Shown in pieces: positions 36,323 through 50,069 of a stretch of DNA of 64,000 bases (position 1 is the stretch's first letter; each line of letters starts with the position of its first letter). Made by a program: the position numbers and the translations under genes. A model generated the notes under the pieces. The model was not told the DNA's origin. It did no database searches and saw only the letters and a program-made list of their open reading frames with translations. Origin of the DNA: Rhytidiadelphus loreus (lineage: Eukaryota > Streptophyta > Bryopsida > Hypnales > Hylocomiaceae); contig OX344764.1 of the NCBI GenBank assembly GCA_947034895.1, positions 47,411,348 through 47,475,347 of the forward strand. Direction: 5' to 3'.

Positions 36323-37838
36323 TTTACATCCAAACATCAATTCTTAGTCATTTGATTGTTTGGGTGAAATCTATTTTTTTCAAACTCATCAACAAATTAT
36401 GCATAAAATAAGAATTACTAATAGCATATATTATATTTCCAAATTACACTTCATACTCATGCTAGATTTTGACCTTGAATTTCAAGTGATTCTTGTAACA
36501 TTTAACCCCTAAAGGTTTAAACATCCCCAAAGTGGATGCGCCTTAGTCAACCATGATTTTAACTTTCAAAACATCCATTTGGGGGGGAACTCAATTCAAA
36601 CTAATAAAATGAAGCCTAACAAGTTTTGGTTCTATTCCATCTTAAAATTTTGAAAAAATTCAAAAATTCAACAAATTCTTGCAATTACAAGCTCCAAGTG
36701 TTAAAATCCAAATTACACAATATTTTGTATTTTTCATTTGTATTTTCTTCTTTCAAAATGTTTTTTAAACTTAGATTAAAAAATCATGTTTTAAGAGCTT
36801 AAGTTTTATTAGAGATCACATACAACTTCAAATACCAAGATACTTTTGATTGGTGATGTAAAGAGCTAATTTCGTTATTATGTTGTGAGTACAAGGGGCA
36901 AAGAAGTCATTATTGATAGTGAAGTTCATTGTTCTTCATCAATCCTCCAATATATGGACTAGATAGTGATTACCACTTTTGGGTGCATAGAGACAAATTG
37001 TCACCATGCACCCAAATTTTTTTTAATTTAAAATAATAATAATAAATTAATAATCCCCCTTCTCTTCCCAATTTTCAAATTTTAATTTAATTAATTAACT
37101 CCCTCCTCTCCCTCCCCTCGGCTACTTGTAATTTTTAGAAACCAAACTCACTACAATCAATATGGGACAAACTTCCCTGTATCCGTACTAGTATCCCATG
37201 TATGTGTGTCTGTAGCTTTTGCCGTATTCTATGCCTATAGATTGTATATTTATTTGTATCTATATTCTTTGTATCTGTATTTGTATGATGTATCTATATA
37301 TGTGTCTCGTGTATCCATATTCATACCATATATTTGTATTCTTTGTATCTGTATTTATATCATGTATTGTATCCTCTATCCATAGATTGTATTTGATGGA
37401 CACCAATGGCTTGTGATCTTTCAAAAAATCGACGGTAGGGGGGGGGGCATTTTATTTTTAAAACAAATCAACAACTCTTGATTATTTTTCACATAGGGAT
37501 GTGGTTACTAAATCGCAAACCAAAAGTGACAGCCTCTTTGGGGTGCATAGTGAAGTTCATTATTCTTCATCAATCCTCCAAGGTTATGGGATATATGAAA
37601 CTATGGGAACTCAAAAATCCCCACCCACAAATTATTGTGTCTACACTAAAACTTCAAACTTCATTTAAGCATTATAAATCAATTTTTTTCAAAACATGGT
37701 CAACTCAAGAAATGTGAAAAAATCAAGTATATTTTCACTTCCATAAAATCTATTTGTAATTTTAAGTCTCCAATAGCCAAAAAAAACTATACGGGATTGA
37801 AGTGCAATTGTGCAATGAAATCAAATGAAAGTCTTTAA
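36323..37838. other. AT-rich DNA with a lone TTAA element end and a minisatellite
   Basis: TTAACCCCTAAAGG at 36502-36515 is a left tip without a partner, probably a truncated copy. At 37215-37395 a unit like TTTGTATCTGTATTTGTAT recurs imperfectly several times. No gene seen. Confidence 0.45.
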
Positions 37839-38040
37839 TCCTTAAAGGACAAAGGGGTGACCTTGGAAAATGTCCCTTTTCATTACCATGTGAGTCATGG
37901 GCTTTAGAAATAGCAAAAGCACTCATTGTGAGTCAAACTATTGTAGAAGACCTCCCCTTTTCACAACAAATTTTTGAGGATGAATAGTTGCACTTTTGTC
38001 CTATTGCCATCCGCCAAACATCCTCCTCAGCTTTCAAGGA
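37839..38040. mobile_element. Small TTAA-flanked element, 202 bp
   Basis: Bounded by TTAA at 37835-37838 and 38041-38044. Ends are TCCTTAAAGGACAAAGG and, inverted, TCCTTGAAAGCTGAGGAGG. Its right two-thirds matches 34665-34847. Both copies are followed by TTAAGGTAG, so some of this flank may belong to an older host repeat. Confidence 0.5.
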
Positions 38041-38466
38041 TTAAGGTAGAACCATCCATTCCCAACTAGGAAGCCATATCTAACATGTAGAGTGCAACTA
38101 TTTCCAACCAAGGCTAGAACAAATTTATAACCCAAGTGTGAAATGTGAATATTTATTGATTTCAAGGTTGGGACTAATAAAGTCATGACACATGTCCCAA
38201 ATTGTCATAAAGTGTGAGGGAAGCATTGATCAAGAAAGTAGTCTCAACTGATCAAAATTGGAAGACTCTACACATTGGCTATAAGTTTAGAACACTTTTG
38301 GGCTCCCAAAATTCATAGTAATTTCAATTTTGGAAATAAAATTACGAAAAATTCACAATCTGGATGTTTTTTTTTATCTTTCTACATAAAAAAAATTTCC
38401 ATTGCCTTCCATTGCTTCTCATGTTTTTTGAAATCGCTTAAATAATTGTATATATGTGGTTATACC
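38041..38466. other. AT-rich intergenic, no gene seen
   Basis: Between two TTAA elements. No coding character and no repeat recognised. Confidence 0.4.
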
Positions 38467-38470
38467 TTAA

Positions 38471-39389
38471 CCCCTAAAGAACCAAGTTGCGTTTTGGAGC
38501 CACATAGAAATTTTGGGCAACTCACTACAAATGTAGATTTTTTTTTTCTTGGAATTTTACACAACATGAGGATGAGGAGTAGCTTTAAGGCCCAACAATT
38601 TTCATAACTTTCAACCACATGATTAAAAAATTATTGTATGATATGTAGTTTTTTTTATCAATTGGATATTTTAGGGAAATTTGGAAAAATCACTTATTTT
38701 AGAAACAAAAACTTTAAATTGGTATATTAGATTTACATATATGTGAAAAACTTTGAATCATTCCATTTTGATTAATGAGGTGAAAGTTATGAGGAGTTAT
38801 AGTTCGTAAGTAGTTATGGATTCTCTACTCTAAAATAAACTTTGAAGTCCTTTATTTAACTCAATTTTCAATATTTTTGAAAAAAATAAAATCATAGGAT
38901 GTAGATTGTTTATTACAACATTACAACCATTGGGATTGACATTTTTCAATTCCATAACTAAATTCTTGACAATTTAGTATTTTGAATCATTCTCTACTTC
39001 TTTTTACTTACTATTTTTTTCCTATATGTTGTACAACTCTAAATGATTTTAAAATTTTCAAGCATGCAACAAACTTGATTTGAAGAATGAATCCAAAAAA
39101 GCATCACCATTTTGGACATTTTTCATACAAATGTGACCATGTGAAGTGTAGCTGCCTAATTTTTTGAAGGGCCTCCAAAAGGATTTTTGTCACTTCAAAC
39201 GCTATTATCTTGCAATCTACTTGGTGTAAATTTCTGAATTTTTTTTAACATTTTCTAAAATGAACAGAATTCAAGATCCCATAATTACATGCGTCCAAAA
39301 ATGTTTTTTTTTCTAAAATATGGTACTTGTACTAGAAATGATAGTTTTGGAACGTTTTTGTTGAAAACATAGTCAAGGAACTTAAGGGA
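38471..39389. mobile_element. TTAA-flanked MITE, copy T5
   Basis: 919 bp between TTAA (38467-38470) and TTAA (39390-39393). Left tip CCCCTAAAGAACCAAGTTGC; right tip, inverted, TCCCTTAAGTTCCTTGAC. Close relative of T7 at 50070: they share ACTTTGAAGTCCTTTATTTA and CATTCCATTTTGATTAATGA in the same order. No open frame of note. Confidence 0.75.
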
Positions 39390-39393
39390 TTAA

Positions 39394-39484
39394 TGGGTTA
39401 GTCAGAATTTTGAGACTTTCTAAAATGTGAGTGATTTCTTCTCTTTTTTGTTGAGTCACTCACTCAGTGGGTGAATAATCATTA
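39394..39484. other. Short AT-rich spacer
   Basis: Spacer between T5 and the next MITE. It holds GTTGAGTCACTCACTCAGTG, a short near-palindrome. Confidence 0.3.
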
Positions 39485-39797
39485 AGGTAGGAGGCTGTAA
39501 AACGGAACAGGCATTAAAATGGAACATGACTCAGAGGTACATTTTGTTTTCTTCAATGTACCACCTATGCACGTTTCAGGAGGTGATCCATTTTGATGAC
39601 CACAAATGACCACTTTCTTCCAACTTCAAAAATTCGTAACTAATTCCACAAAGGTCCAAAAAATATGAAACGACTTGGGTTAGATTTCAATTCCACTTGT
39701 GTTTCATGGAAAATTTACTGAAAAATATTTCAAGATGTTCTAGCTCCCCAAAATTCAGTTTCAGCCCTTGGATGCTCCATTTCTGGACCTCCTACCT
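39485..39797. mobile_element. hAT-like MITE family R2, copy 1
   Basis: 313 bp with inverted ends AGGTAGGAGGCTGTAAAACGG and AGGTAGGAGGTCCAGAAATGG. Flanking octamers AATCATTA and TACTATTA agree at 5 of 8 positions, a decayed duplication at best. Its right half (CTCCCCAAAATTCAGTTTC) matches copies 2 and 3. Confidence 0.6.
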
Positions 39798-40354
39798 TAC
39801 TATTACCACTACTACTAATAAATGGTAACAGAGAATTTTTTTTTCTATTTCTCAGCCTTTGTTTGTAACTACAAATTAGGGCTAAGTTAACCATGACCGA
39901 TGTGATTTATTTCAAACTGACTAGGGAGTACAATTGTTGTACTGCTCTTCATCACTCCTCTCCCCTCCATAATGCTGTTGAACAATATATTAAAGCAATT
40001 CCTCAATACTGTATGACAATCATGTACATTTAATAGGGATCAAAATCTGGACTTGCATAATTCAACAAATATTGGGAAAAATTATTAATGTTCAGTTGCT
40101 CTTCTCAAAACAACTAATAAAATTCAGTACTGCTGTACTATCATGATTTTTCAAAAGTTATACAGATCCTAAATTTATCTTACATCAAAATCAAGTCATT
40201 CTGCTCTTGATGAAGTTCAGAGAATTCAACTGAATTCCAAGAGTACAGACAGTTTGTGATTTATTGAGATTTTTGTAGATTTTGCAATCTTGAAATGAAC
40301 AATGATGTTCAATCAACACAGCAGGAAGTGGGGTGCCATAAGCTACACTAAATA
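39798..40354. other. AT-rich intergenic, no gene seen
   Basis: Between two R2 copies. No supported feature. Confidence 0.4.
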
Positions 40355-40660
40355 CGGTAGGAGGTCAATAAATTGCTCACTTAAGAGCTGAAACTGAATT
40401 TTTGGGGAGGTGAAGCTTCTTGAATTATTTCTCAGTAAATTTTGCTTGAAAGACAAGTGGAATTGGCATCTAACCCAAGTCGTTTCATGTTTTTTGGAGC
40501 TTTGTGGAATTAGTTGTGAAAATTTGAAGTTGAAATGGCATAGGGCTCTAAAATCGTCCACCTCCTCAAATGTACACTGTTTGTACATTTCTAAAGGCTA
40601 CAAAAAAGCTTTATGTATGAAAAGTGTACATTTGAGGAGGTAGATGATTTTAGAACTAAT
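40355..40660 (-). mobile_element. hAT-like MITE family R2, copy 2 (carries the empty TTAA site)
   Basis: Inverted relative to copies 1 and 3. It starts CGGTAGGAGGTC and contains a long hairpin: AAATCGTCCACCTCCTCAAA near 40550 pairs with TTTGAGGAGGTAGATGATTT near 40630. At 40381-40384 it keeps an uninterrupted CAGCTCTTAAGTG (minus strand), exactly the site where copy 3 holds the inserted element T6. The far tip is damaged. Confidence 0.65.
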
Positions 40661-41527
40661 TTCTTGACATTTGACACAATATGAATATTTCTTGTTATTG
40701 TACAAGAATGCACTACTTTTGAAGTAGGTTTTGTTGTAATTGCCACTTATGAACCTCTATGTGTACAAATGAAAATATCTGTAAAAGTATTTGTTGACTT
40801 TGATGGCTTGCAAAGGAACTTTCTTGGGATAAGGCAACCTAATTGTTAAGGCAACTAAATTTCACTATTTAGTGTAAGAAAAACAGTTTAGCTTGTATCG
40901 ATGACATATTTATTGAAACACTAAGGTGAGTACCCTCCAAACACTTTTGGCCACTATGCATAATTGCTATTATTATTAGACTAATCAAATTTTCATATTT
41001 TATTGTTGGTAAATAAAACAAGGTTTCAATGGACCAAAGAAAGTGACATTTGGATGCTAACATAGCCTTCTTGGTTCCTAATGAAGAAAGAGGTTAGAAA
41101 CATGGATGGGGTACAAAGCTAGTGCATATTGCAGATATTGTATCTTCCAATGACCATTTCAAATCTGATTTCAGCCCTTGAGAGTAGACCCTGACAATGA
41201 ATGCGTATATGAATGTGATCTAGGGAAAAATAGGGAAGTGCAAATAACTTTTGGAGATTTCAAGCTGTACCTTCAAATCTTAAATATTAAAAAAATATTA
41301 ATTCAACCAAAAAAGAATCACATGATATTTGTTAATATTTGAAATTTAACAAAGTATTACAATGTTCCATTTCAAGCTTTTATATACTTTTTACTTTGAA
41401 GGGCCCCAAAGAAATAATGAATAAAGCAATAAATCAATTTTGAGAATGCATTAATAATATGCCTCTATTTAGAACAAATTTGAAATTTGGTAAAATATCT
41501 ATCATTATTTTGACCTAATTTAGTACA
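40661..41527. other. AT-rich intergenic, no gene seen
   Basis: No supported gene or repeat. Confidence 0.4.
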
Positions 41528-42056
41528 CAACTACACTAGCATGTGAGCCTAAAAATGTGAGCCTATGAGCCTTGAGTTTAAGTTTGGTGAACCAAGAGTT
41601 TGTGGAAAAAAACCGAAATGAAATTTTAAAAAATTTCTTTGAAATTTTTTAAAGTGATGGGGGGTAGAAAAAAATCAATGTTTCAAAAAGTATGGTACCT
41701 ATAACTATAGATGTAGGTACCCTATAACTATGAAAGATAATTTGAATCACCAAATTTGAAAAGTTTCAAAGTATTAAAGTAAATCATTCAAACATGTTAT
41801 AGAAGGAAACTACTGGGATCAAAAGTATAGAGCCTATGATTGGAAAATGATGCACTATACTTTTGTGAGGCATTCGTATAATGTACACTAACGATCTATT
41901 TTGCGTTCTTTAACCGTAAATTTTGAAAGTTTCTAAACCACAATCTTAGGTCCTAAACCACAGTCATGGATAAAAAATAAAAAATAATTACTTCAAAAAA
42001 TAGAGACTCACAAGCTCCTAAACTCACACCTCTAGGCTCACAAATTAGCACACTTG
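41528..42056. mobile_element. MULE-like MITE family R3, copy 1
   Basis: 529 bp with inverted ends CAACTACACTAGCATGTGAG and CAAGTGTGCTAATTTGTGAG. The same tip (CAACGGTGCTAGTATATGAG) occurs at 57823. The interior includes GGTACC(TA)TAACTATG units like those expanded in the 57.8-59.3 kb copy. Target duplication not recognisable. Confidence 0.55.
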
Positions 42057-42559
42057 AACTTAATGGATATACTTCATTGAAACTAATGATAATGTGTTTG
42101 ATGCCCTAATAAAAATCCTTGCACTAATGAATTTGACAAGAAAAAAAAGAATATATGTACAATTGTAGGAAAAATATATATACTTAAGTATGCATATGTT
42201 TTATTCTATAAATAAATACATGCTTCATGTATTTTTAGATAGATATTTGTTACTTATAGCATGCATTATGTGTTTCAATGGACCTTCAGGAATTTTTACA
42301 AATTAAATAAGTTGTACAAACCTAGAGATAAAATAACACCTCTCTATATATTTTATTCATCACATGCATGAATAATATTCCTTCAATTCACCTATGGTTA
42401 CTTGGAGACGAGGGTTGCTATTATGAGAACCTATGAACTTAGAAGACTATACATTTATGTTATAGATGTTAATATTGAAAAATCTTCCATGATTATAGTG
42501 TACCACTATATTATAGATACCTATATTATAGGTATTTATAATATAAGCACCTTCAATGA
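42057..42559. other. AT-rich intergenic
   Basis: No gene. Units ATTATAGATACCTATATTATAG near 42510-42540 recall the R3 interior. Confidence 0.35.
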
Positions 42560-42692
<133 letters not shown>

Positions 42693-45600
42693 TTTTTTTA
42701 TTTTTTTTCTCAAGACTTACATGCTTGCATTTTCATGCTTATTGAATAGCATCATTGACTTGAATACATTGAGTGTACTCTCAAATTACCAATTGAAATA
42801 TCATTAGCTAAACTTGTACATATTTATGTAATTATAGAATGATTGATATCATTTAATGTTTTATATATTTTTTGATAATTAGAAGAAAATTTGGATTCAA
42901 TGTTGCATTTTACTATTGTAAATGTGATCTCTTTTATCATACTATTAAAACCAAAAATCAATTTCATTTTGAAAAAAAAAATGACCAATATATGAACCTT
43001 CAAAAACATAATATTCTAAGAAGATTAAATACAGAATAATTCTCTAAATAGGAGAACTGTGAAAGCAGGAAATCTCAAGAAAATAGTTACTTTGTCAATT
43101 TGATATTTAAGTAAAATAAAAAAATCATTTTTTTAAATGAAAAAATTGTTCATTTGTAACAACTCTATGAAGTTGGTCATACATGAGATGAAGAAATCAA
43201 AATAATAAATTTCATATTTCAAAATGCATGTAAACAAAATTCACTTTGAAAACATATATACCATATAGAATGAATTATCTATACAATTATGTCATACAAT
43301 CGAGTCTTGTCTATTAGAGAAATAGGCGCTAAAGATTAGCTTCAAATATCTTAGAATGGGTTCTGAAGCACTCTAGACCCCTAAAATCATTGGTGTGACA
43401 TATGTTTATAAATCATTAATCCCTAATAAATAATGATGTTATATAAATAAATTTGAAATAAATAAATAATTGTTCTATCTATCATTCTACAAATTTCAGC
43501 AGCATTAGATCATTATTCTCAATCTTGTGCATGAAAAAAACTCTAGGTTGAAATGCGTGACAAAAAATAATGCAAGGTAGTATATTCTAAAAGCGCCCAT
43601 CTTCTTCAAACTGCCCCTATTATTGGGTGGAGAATGGAGATGGGGTGATCCTTAAATGGACCACTACAACAATTGAATGCATCGAGGAAAAATTATTTTT
43701 CTATTGCAAGAGCCAATTATTGCCTTTGATTTCTTCACATCTTTCTACAAGTTGCAAGTGGATGGATTTTGGAAGACCTATGGTCACAAACAGGTGTCTA
43801 TGCCTTGAATCTTTAAAAATTTATAAGTAATTCAAAAATGTTTGAAAAAATACAAAATCACTTGTGTTAGGTTCCACATCCATTTTTCTTTCTCTAGAAA
43901 ATGATCAACAAATAATTTTGTCTACGGAAGCCATAAATTGAAGTCATCTAATATTTAATCGATTCTTGCTAAATTAATCTTTAAATTTTGATAAAAACAA
44001 GTTTGATTGGCATTCTCAATAAGTTTGTTGAATGACTTCCAATAATAATAGTAGATTAAAGGTCTTAGAAATGTGCATTGAAATAAAATGTGATAAAATC
44101 CTCGATGGTTAATCACACCATTCATCAACAAAATAACTTTAGATAATGATTAATATAGGTGATTTTAAAACATTGTTGATTGATATGTATTGAAAAATGA
44201 TGCTAATGAACCACACATGTCCAATCATAGCATTTCATTGCCAATTTAACTTTAGAATCTTATATGAAAATTATTTTAAGAAAATTTAATATTGTAATCT
44301 TTTGGTTAGTTCTAAGTAGTATAGGACAAATCTCTATTTAATTCTACGATATTTAATTCTATGATGGAAGAGAGAAAGAATGCAATTAGCATTTAATTCT
44401 AAGAAATTTGCTTTTCAAGAAGTAATTTAAAGGTCCCCATGGTACGTATGAAACATGATTGATCGATTTATTCCAGTAAATGCAAAAATTTATAGAATGT
44501 ATTTCTTTTAACTATATATATTTATACATACACACACATATATTTTTGTGTGTGTGTATTTGTATATTGTATAGTAGAAGAAATTGAAAAATATTAATAA
44601 ATTTGACATACAACAAAATGAATCTTCCAAGCAAGTAATAAAATGTGAACAAAAAAGTGTCATTGCTACATTACAAGTATATTATTTACCTTTGAAATTT
44701 GACTCAATGTGGAAGTCCTATTATTTTAGAAAATATAAAACTTGTTATTATAAGACAAAAATAAGCTCAACACACTTTGATCAATATTTACTTGACTTAG
44801 AAAATAAAGTTTTCCGAATTGAAAATATTTCTAAAATAGACTTTTTTTCCATAATTTTTTCAAAATTTGAAAAGTAATTTCCAAAGAATTTAGCACCTAT
44901 TTATTGCAAATCCTTCCTTTACAGTATGATAATATAGTATAAACACAATTGAATATATCAATATTCATCATGATTTGGAATGTTTAATGTAAATAAAATT
45001 GTCCAAGGTCTTCTTTGCACTAGAGGCAAGAAGTTGTAGAGAATAGATTTTCAACTAATAAGAATATATAAAATTGATAAGACCAAAAAATGTCATTCAT
45101 GTGCACTTGAAATTTCTAGTTCAAGAAACTTCAAGAAGAGATGATGATTTGAACAATTTATCCTTTCATTCCTTTGTTGCAATAAAAGTGCACCATTTTT
45201 GAGGTAGTCAAAATTTGAGTCAAATCCACTAAGAAGAATTAGTTATGACATATATTCCAAAGACCTCTATTTCCAAAATGCCTATAGCCAAACATTTAAA
45301 GAATTCACATTATCAATTGTCCCATTTTATATCTTAAAATAAAATAAATGTAGATAGAACATTTTGTGGCCCCCCTCCACTCTACAGGGTGAAAGTATGA
45401 AACACTTGATGATTTTATTGTATTTGGAGGCAGTGCATGTACTACAAACTTTTGGAAATTAAATTCTAAAAAGAAAAGAAAAGAAAAGAAGATTAGAATA
45501 CTAGAAATATTGTATTTGCAAAATTCTAGGCATAAGAAAAAAATTCTCTCACAATTATGCACAAAACAAAGAAAAAATAGATGTTTTGATGCTTTAATTG

Positions 45601-46647
45601 TTAAAAAATAGTAAAATTATTCAAGAAAATAAAAAATAAAACTCTTAATAACTTGATAGAGACAAGATTCCACCAAAGAAATGACAAATATGCATTTTCA
45701 AATGTCTAGAAATATACACATTTGAGAGCCTTTTCTATACACATGACAAAGATAAGGAATTGACTGTATGTAGACAAGCTTTAAAAAAGAGTTGTAATCC
45801 TAGTAGATGATCATGCCCTTACAATTTTGAGGTGAGATTGATTGTTTTGAGTTCTTAATATACTATACTAAAAACCATGTAATTGTAAATTGCCACAAAT
45901 TACGAAAATTGACTTCTTAATAGTATGATTTTTTCAACAATTTCATAAATATGGATTATAGTTGGAAATTTAGAACACACTTCTGACATTGCCTCGATAT
46001 CCCAATAGTTATGTTTGAATTTGAGTTGACATGCATCATAGGACACTAAAATAGTACTAGCATTTCATCACTTTCATGCTTTTACTCTACACTACCTCCA
46101 AAGGTTTGTCTTTAAAGGATAAGCCAAGAATCTTTGAGAGTTTTTTTGCAAGGACTCTCAATCCAAGCACCAAAGAAAAATGGATTGTTGGTTTTGTCTT
46201 TAGAACAAAGGCAATCATGGCATCAAGTATGGTTTTTGAATCCAAGTTTTCAAATCCTATCTACAATCTCATTCACACTACATAACATGGTTAGAGTTAG
46301 GGTTTGGGATATGGTTTTTGATTGGATAGAGACTCGTGGTCGCATCGTTCTTGTTTAGATTATAAAGTGGGCCCCCCTAAATGCACCAACCCTAAACCAA
46401 CATCTTCACTCTGTATACATCTCCCAAATCAATTATGTATCTATGTAAAAGAAATTGTTTTAGAACCAAACTTTGTTTTTTCATAACTTTTGCATATAGT
46501 AGAATTTCTTTAAAGTAAACTTATCTAAAGCGATGACCTCTCTAAAGTATTGATGTACATGATTCAAATGTCGTGTTCTCCAGTGCATTGGAACCTCCTT
46601 CTATTTGCCAGTGAGAAATCCATGAAAATTTGTCCACTCTAATAACT
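42693..46647. other. AT-rich intergenic, no gene seen
   Basis: About 4 kb of strongly AT-rich DNA. An inverted repeat of CA/TG dinucleotides (ACACACACATATATTTTTGT...) lies at 44528-44562. The open frame at 44584-44877 is low complexity with no motif. No rRNA or tRNA seen. Confidence 0.4.
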
Positions 46648-46655
46648 TAATAGTA

Positions 46656-47927
46656 AATTAACTGGTCCATAAAGCACTCAGGCTCTAAAATCGCCCACCT
46701 CCTGAAATGTACACTACTTTTACATGTTGCTTTTTCATGGTATCAGCAAATAGTATACATTTCAGGAGGTGGGCGATTTTAAAGCCCATTGCATTTGAAC
46801 TTCAAAAATTCATGACTAATTCCAGAAAACTCCAAAACATATGAAATAACTTGGGCTACATGCCAATTCCACTTGCCTTTCAAGGATAATTTACTGAAAA
46901 ATCAATTTCAAGAAGTTTCACCTCCCCAAAGTTTCACCTTCCAGCTCTTAACCCTAGACCGCCCATGGCCGTTTTGGGTAAAAAACATCCTAGCTTTTGA
47001 AATGCTATAAATCTAAATGTGACTAAGTAATAACGATCTTAACTGTACAATCATGTAGTACACATGTTGTAGATGTCATGGATCAAATTTGAAGTCATTT
47101 GACAGTGTAGATTGCAAGATTATAATGTTTTAGTGTTGAAAAAGAATGCTGAAATTTTCCTAAAAACACATTTAGAGGCCAAATTTGATTTCTAAACCTA
47201 ATCAAATGAAAAAACTTTAAACTACAAAGTGATTCAAAACCAGGATACAAACACATTGGTGGAAAAAAATATCATTCAATTGATTGCAAATGTCAAAAAT
47301 AGGCAAGAAAAGTTGCAAAAAACACATCTAGGGCTGAACCTCCTTCTACTAAAATGCTTCTCAGTCATTCATAAATTCTTGTATTGATATGAAAATTTAT
47401 TCACACAAACTAGACTAGTATGCGCAACTTTTACAAAAACATTTATTGAAAACGGACATTTTATGAAGAAGATACAAGACGCCGAAGTTCACTATAGTCC
47501 ATAAATGGCGGGATTTTGAATTTTGAATTGCTCCCAAACATTCAAAACAACTTGGATTGACATGAAAATTTCACTACAATAACTAGAATTCAAGGGAAAC
47601 ACAACCCAACAAATTTTTATTGAAATCGAACATTGGATGAAGGAGATACAAGCCCCCAAAGTTGCAGCCATGAAGTGCACTTTGGTGAAACAAATTGAGC
47701 CTGTGAACTTTGATTGGCTTCCAGAAAATCACCACCTCTTGGATTGATCTGAAAATTTTAACACACAAACTAGAAGAAAAGGCGCAACTTTCCCAACAAG
47801 TTTGATTGAATTTGGACATCGGATGCAAAAGTTACAGTACTTTGAATTTAACTTAAAACTATGTGAGGACACTTTTGTCCTCTTGGGCGGTATAGGGTTA
47901 AATGGTTGATTTATGGACCTGTTACCT
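46656..47927. mobile_element. hAT-like MITE family R2, copy 3, interrupted by T6
   Basis: Flanked by the octamer TAATAGTA on both sides (46648-46655 and 47928-47935), the 8-bp duplication expected of hAT elements. Inverted ends are AATTAACTGGTCCATAAA and AGGTAACAGGTCCATAAA. A hairpin with arms of about 33 bases lies at 46682-46786. Without T6 and one TTAA it is about 320 bp, the size of copy 1. Confidence 0.75.
46952..47897. mobile_element. TTAA-flanked MITE, copy T6, nested in R2
   Basis: 946 bp between TTAA (46948-46951) and TTAA (47898-47901). Tips CCCTAGACCGCCCA and, inverted, CCCTATACCGCCCA match at 13 of 14 positions. The surrounding R2 element is interrupted exactly at TTAA, proved by the uninterrupted copy at 40381-40384. 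No transposase frame. The CCCTAGA-type tip is close to that of classical piggyBac. Confidence 0.85.
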
Positions 47928-47935
47928 TAATAGTA

Positions 47936-50065
47936 CTGAACTAGGCACATTAGCAAAAATTGGCGGTTTGGGAGGGACTCACCTTTGAACCAATTGTGGT
48001 CCATTTCCATTGTCTTCTTTCTTATGGTCCATTTCCATTGTCTACCCAGACCATGTTTTCCTTAGAGCAGGAACTGAATGTCGTCAGTGAAGCTGAAGTC
48101 AGAGGGCTGCTGTGGCTTTTCCATTGTCCATCTTCAAGGGGTCTGGCAGAGATGATCAATTGATCAGTCCCATCCCCACCGTACTAAAGCACATTCAGCT
48201 CGTGAGAGGGCAGCGGGTTCCATAAAGAGAGCGGCACTCCCCGCAAGTTGTAAGTTATATCGCATTAATAATACGTTTCTCTCCATGCCACAATTTTGAA
48301 ACCTCACTCATCAGACCCCGCCTGCTGCTGCCCCCCCGGTGGGGGTCCCGGCCAGAGGGGGGTGGGTTTTAAATTTTAAATGGATCCGGTCCGTCCATCA
48401 GGGCCTCACTCCCTTCTGTGAGTTCTGTCCATCCCCCTTCCAAGCATGTGACCTGCACTTATGGAAGCCATGAGCAGCATCAATGTGTGGGATCAGACCC
48501 CCAAGTCACCCCAACTAACTTTTACACAACACTCAGTAGCGGATTTCATTTTCACATTAATTATTTAACTTACTGATGATGATCTGGCAACTGAAGTTAG
48601 GCATGATTAATTTTCTCATTCAAGTATAGGGTAATTGAAGAAAAAGTGACCCACTATGATTTCTTTTTTCTTCTTTTTGAAACAACTGGGACAAACAAGT
48701 AAGACAATTGCATATGTTTGAGATAACCCAGGACCCTAACTGATTTTAAATTTTTCTTACATTTGTTTAACACTGGAACACTGGAAAGGCCAAAAATCAT
48801 TGTATAAGGGGAGGCCTCGCATCCAAAGGCGTCTCTCAATGTGAGAGTCCCGACGGAGGGAGGCATGAGATGATTTTCAACTGCATTGGAGGGTTGTTTC
48901 AAGTCAGTTACTTATGTTGAGAACCAATCACTACTGATCAAATTAAATGATAATAATAATTTAAAAATATATATTATTTGATGTGATAGTTGTTCGGCCA
49001 TGTCAAATTGTTGTTGTGGTCAGGTTCCCATGGTTGGGGCACTTGGGAGAACTTGCTACCCTATAAAGAAGTTAAATCTCATCTAATGCATTGAATCGAG
49101 CAATGGGCAATCAAGGAGAAATTGTGCCATTTTGTGGAAGATAAATCTTACAGTGCTTAGCATTGTAAGTAATGCTGAGCAACATAACATGGATCATTCT
49201 ACCATATAATTGAGGGATATTTCTCTATATACATGAGATCAACAACTTAGTGCTTAATGGTTAATGGATGACTTTTTGAGTGCTTATAGGATGGAAAATG
49301 AATATTTTAATCTATTTGTTTGGAAAGAGTTTTTGAAAGTCATGTGTAAGGGTAACCAACCTATGATAGGGTAGAATGATTAGTTTGCCTTGTTGACATT
49401 ATTTGATTTTATATTTTTTTTTTTCCATATAAAGACAAATGTGAGAAATTGAGATAATAATTAAAATTTTACTTTTTTGACAAAGTATGAATTTGTTATT
49501 GATTTTTGAAGTGTGTTGCCCAAGTGGCCCCAAAGAGTCTATAGACTACTAGCCAAAACCACCCAAAAGTGTACCCATAATGGTCGTCTTACCATTTAAA
49601 GCAATCACAATATTTCCTAACATGGCCATGACATGAAGGAATAAAAAAGTTACTTCTTGTGAAGAATTTATACTAAAAAGGTGAAAGTTCCTATTGTAGT
49701 CACCGAAAGTATTGACTGTGGTCACTAATTCAACCTTATAGCTCAAATCTCATTTATTGCAAAAAGTTGTCATGGTTGAAGTACGATTGTAATGAGACAT
49801 TTCCTAGGTGTTTGCATTGGGCTCTTTGCCCGTTATAGGTTGGTTTACCTTAGTAGATGCTATTGGAAAATCACTCATGGTGTTATAGTTGATTTTTTTT
49901 GTTGAAGGAGATGTTTGATTCACAATAAACCTTGTATTGTATTGAAGACTTTTCTACTTCCTTTTTTTTAATCTAGGTTTGAACCATGTAAGTGATCATT
50001 CTTTAATTTGAACTCAAAACTTCTGAATTCTAGTTTCTTCTAAATTTTAAATATTCTTAAAATTC
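47936..50065. other. AT-rich DNA with a GC-rich island
   Basis: The stretch 48170-48520 is GC-rich, with runs of C and G (near 48332 and 48356) and no convincing frame. It could be an old promoter, a CpG-like island or a fragment of another repeat. At 49790-49860 an inverted match to 1690-1740 (TTTACCTTAG...) marks an old dispersed repeat. Confidence 0.35.
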
Positions 50066-50069
50066 TTAA

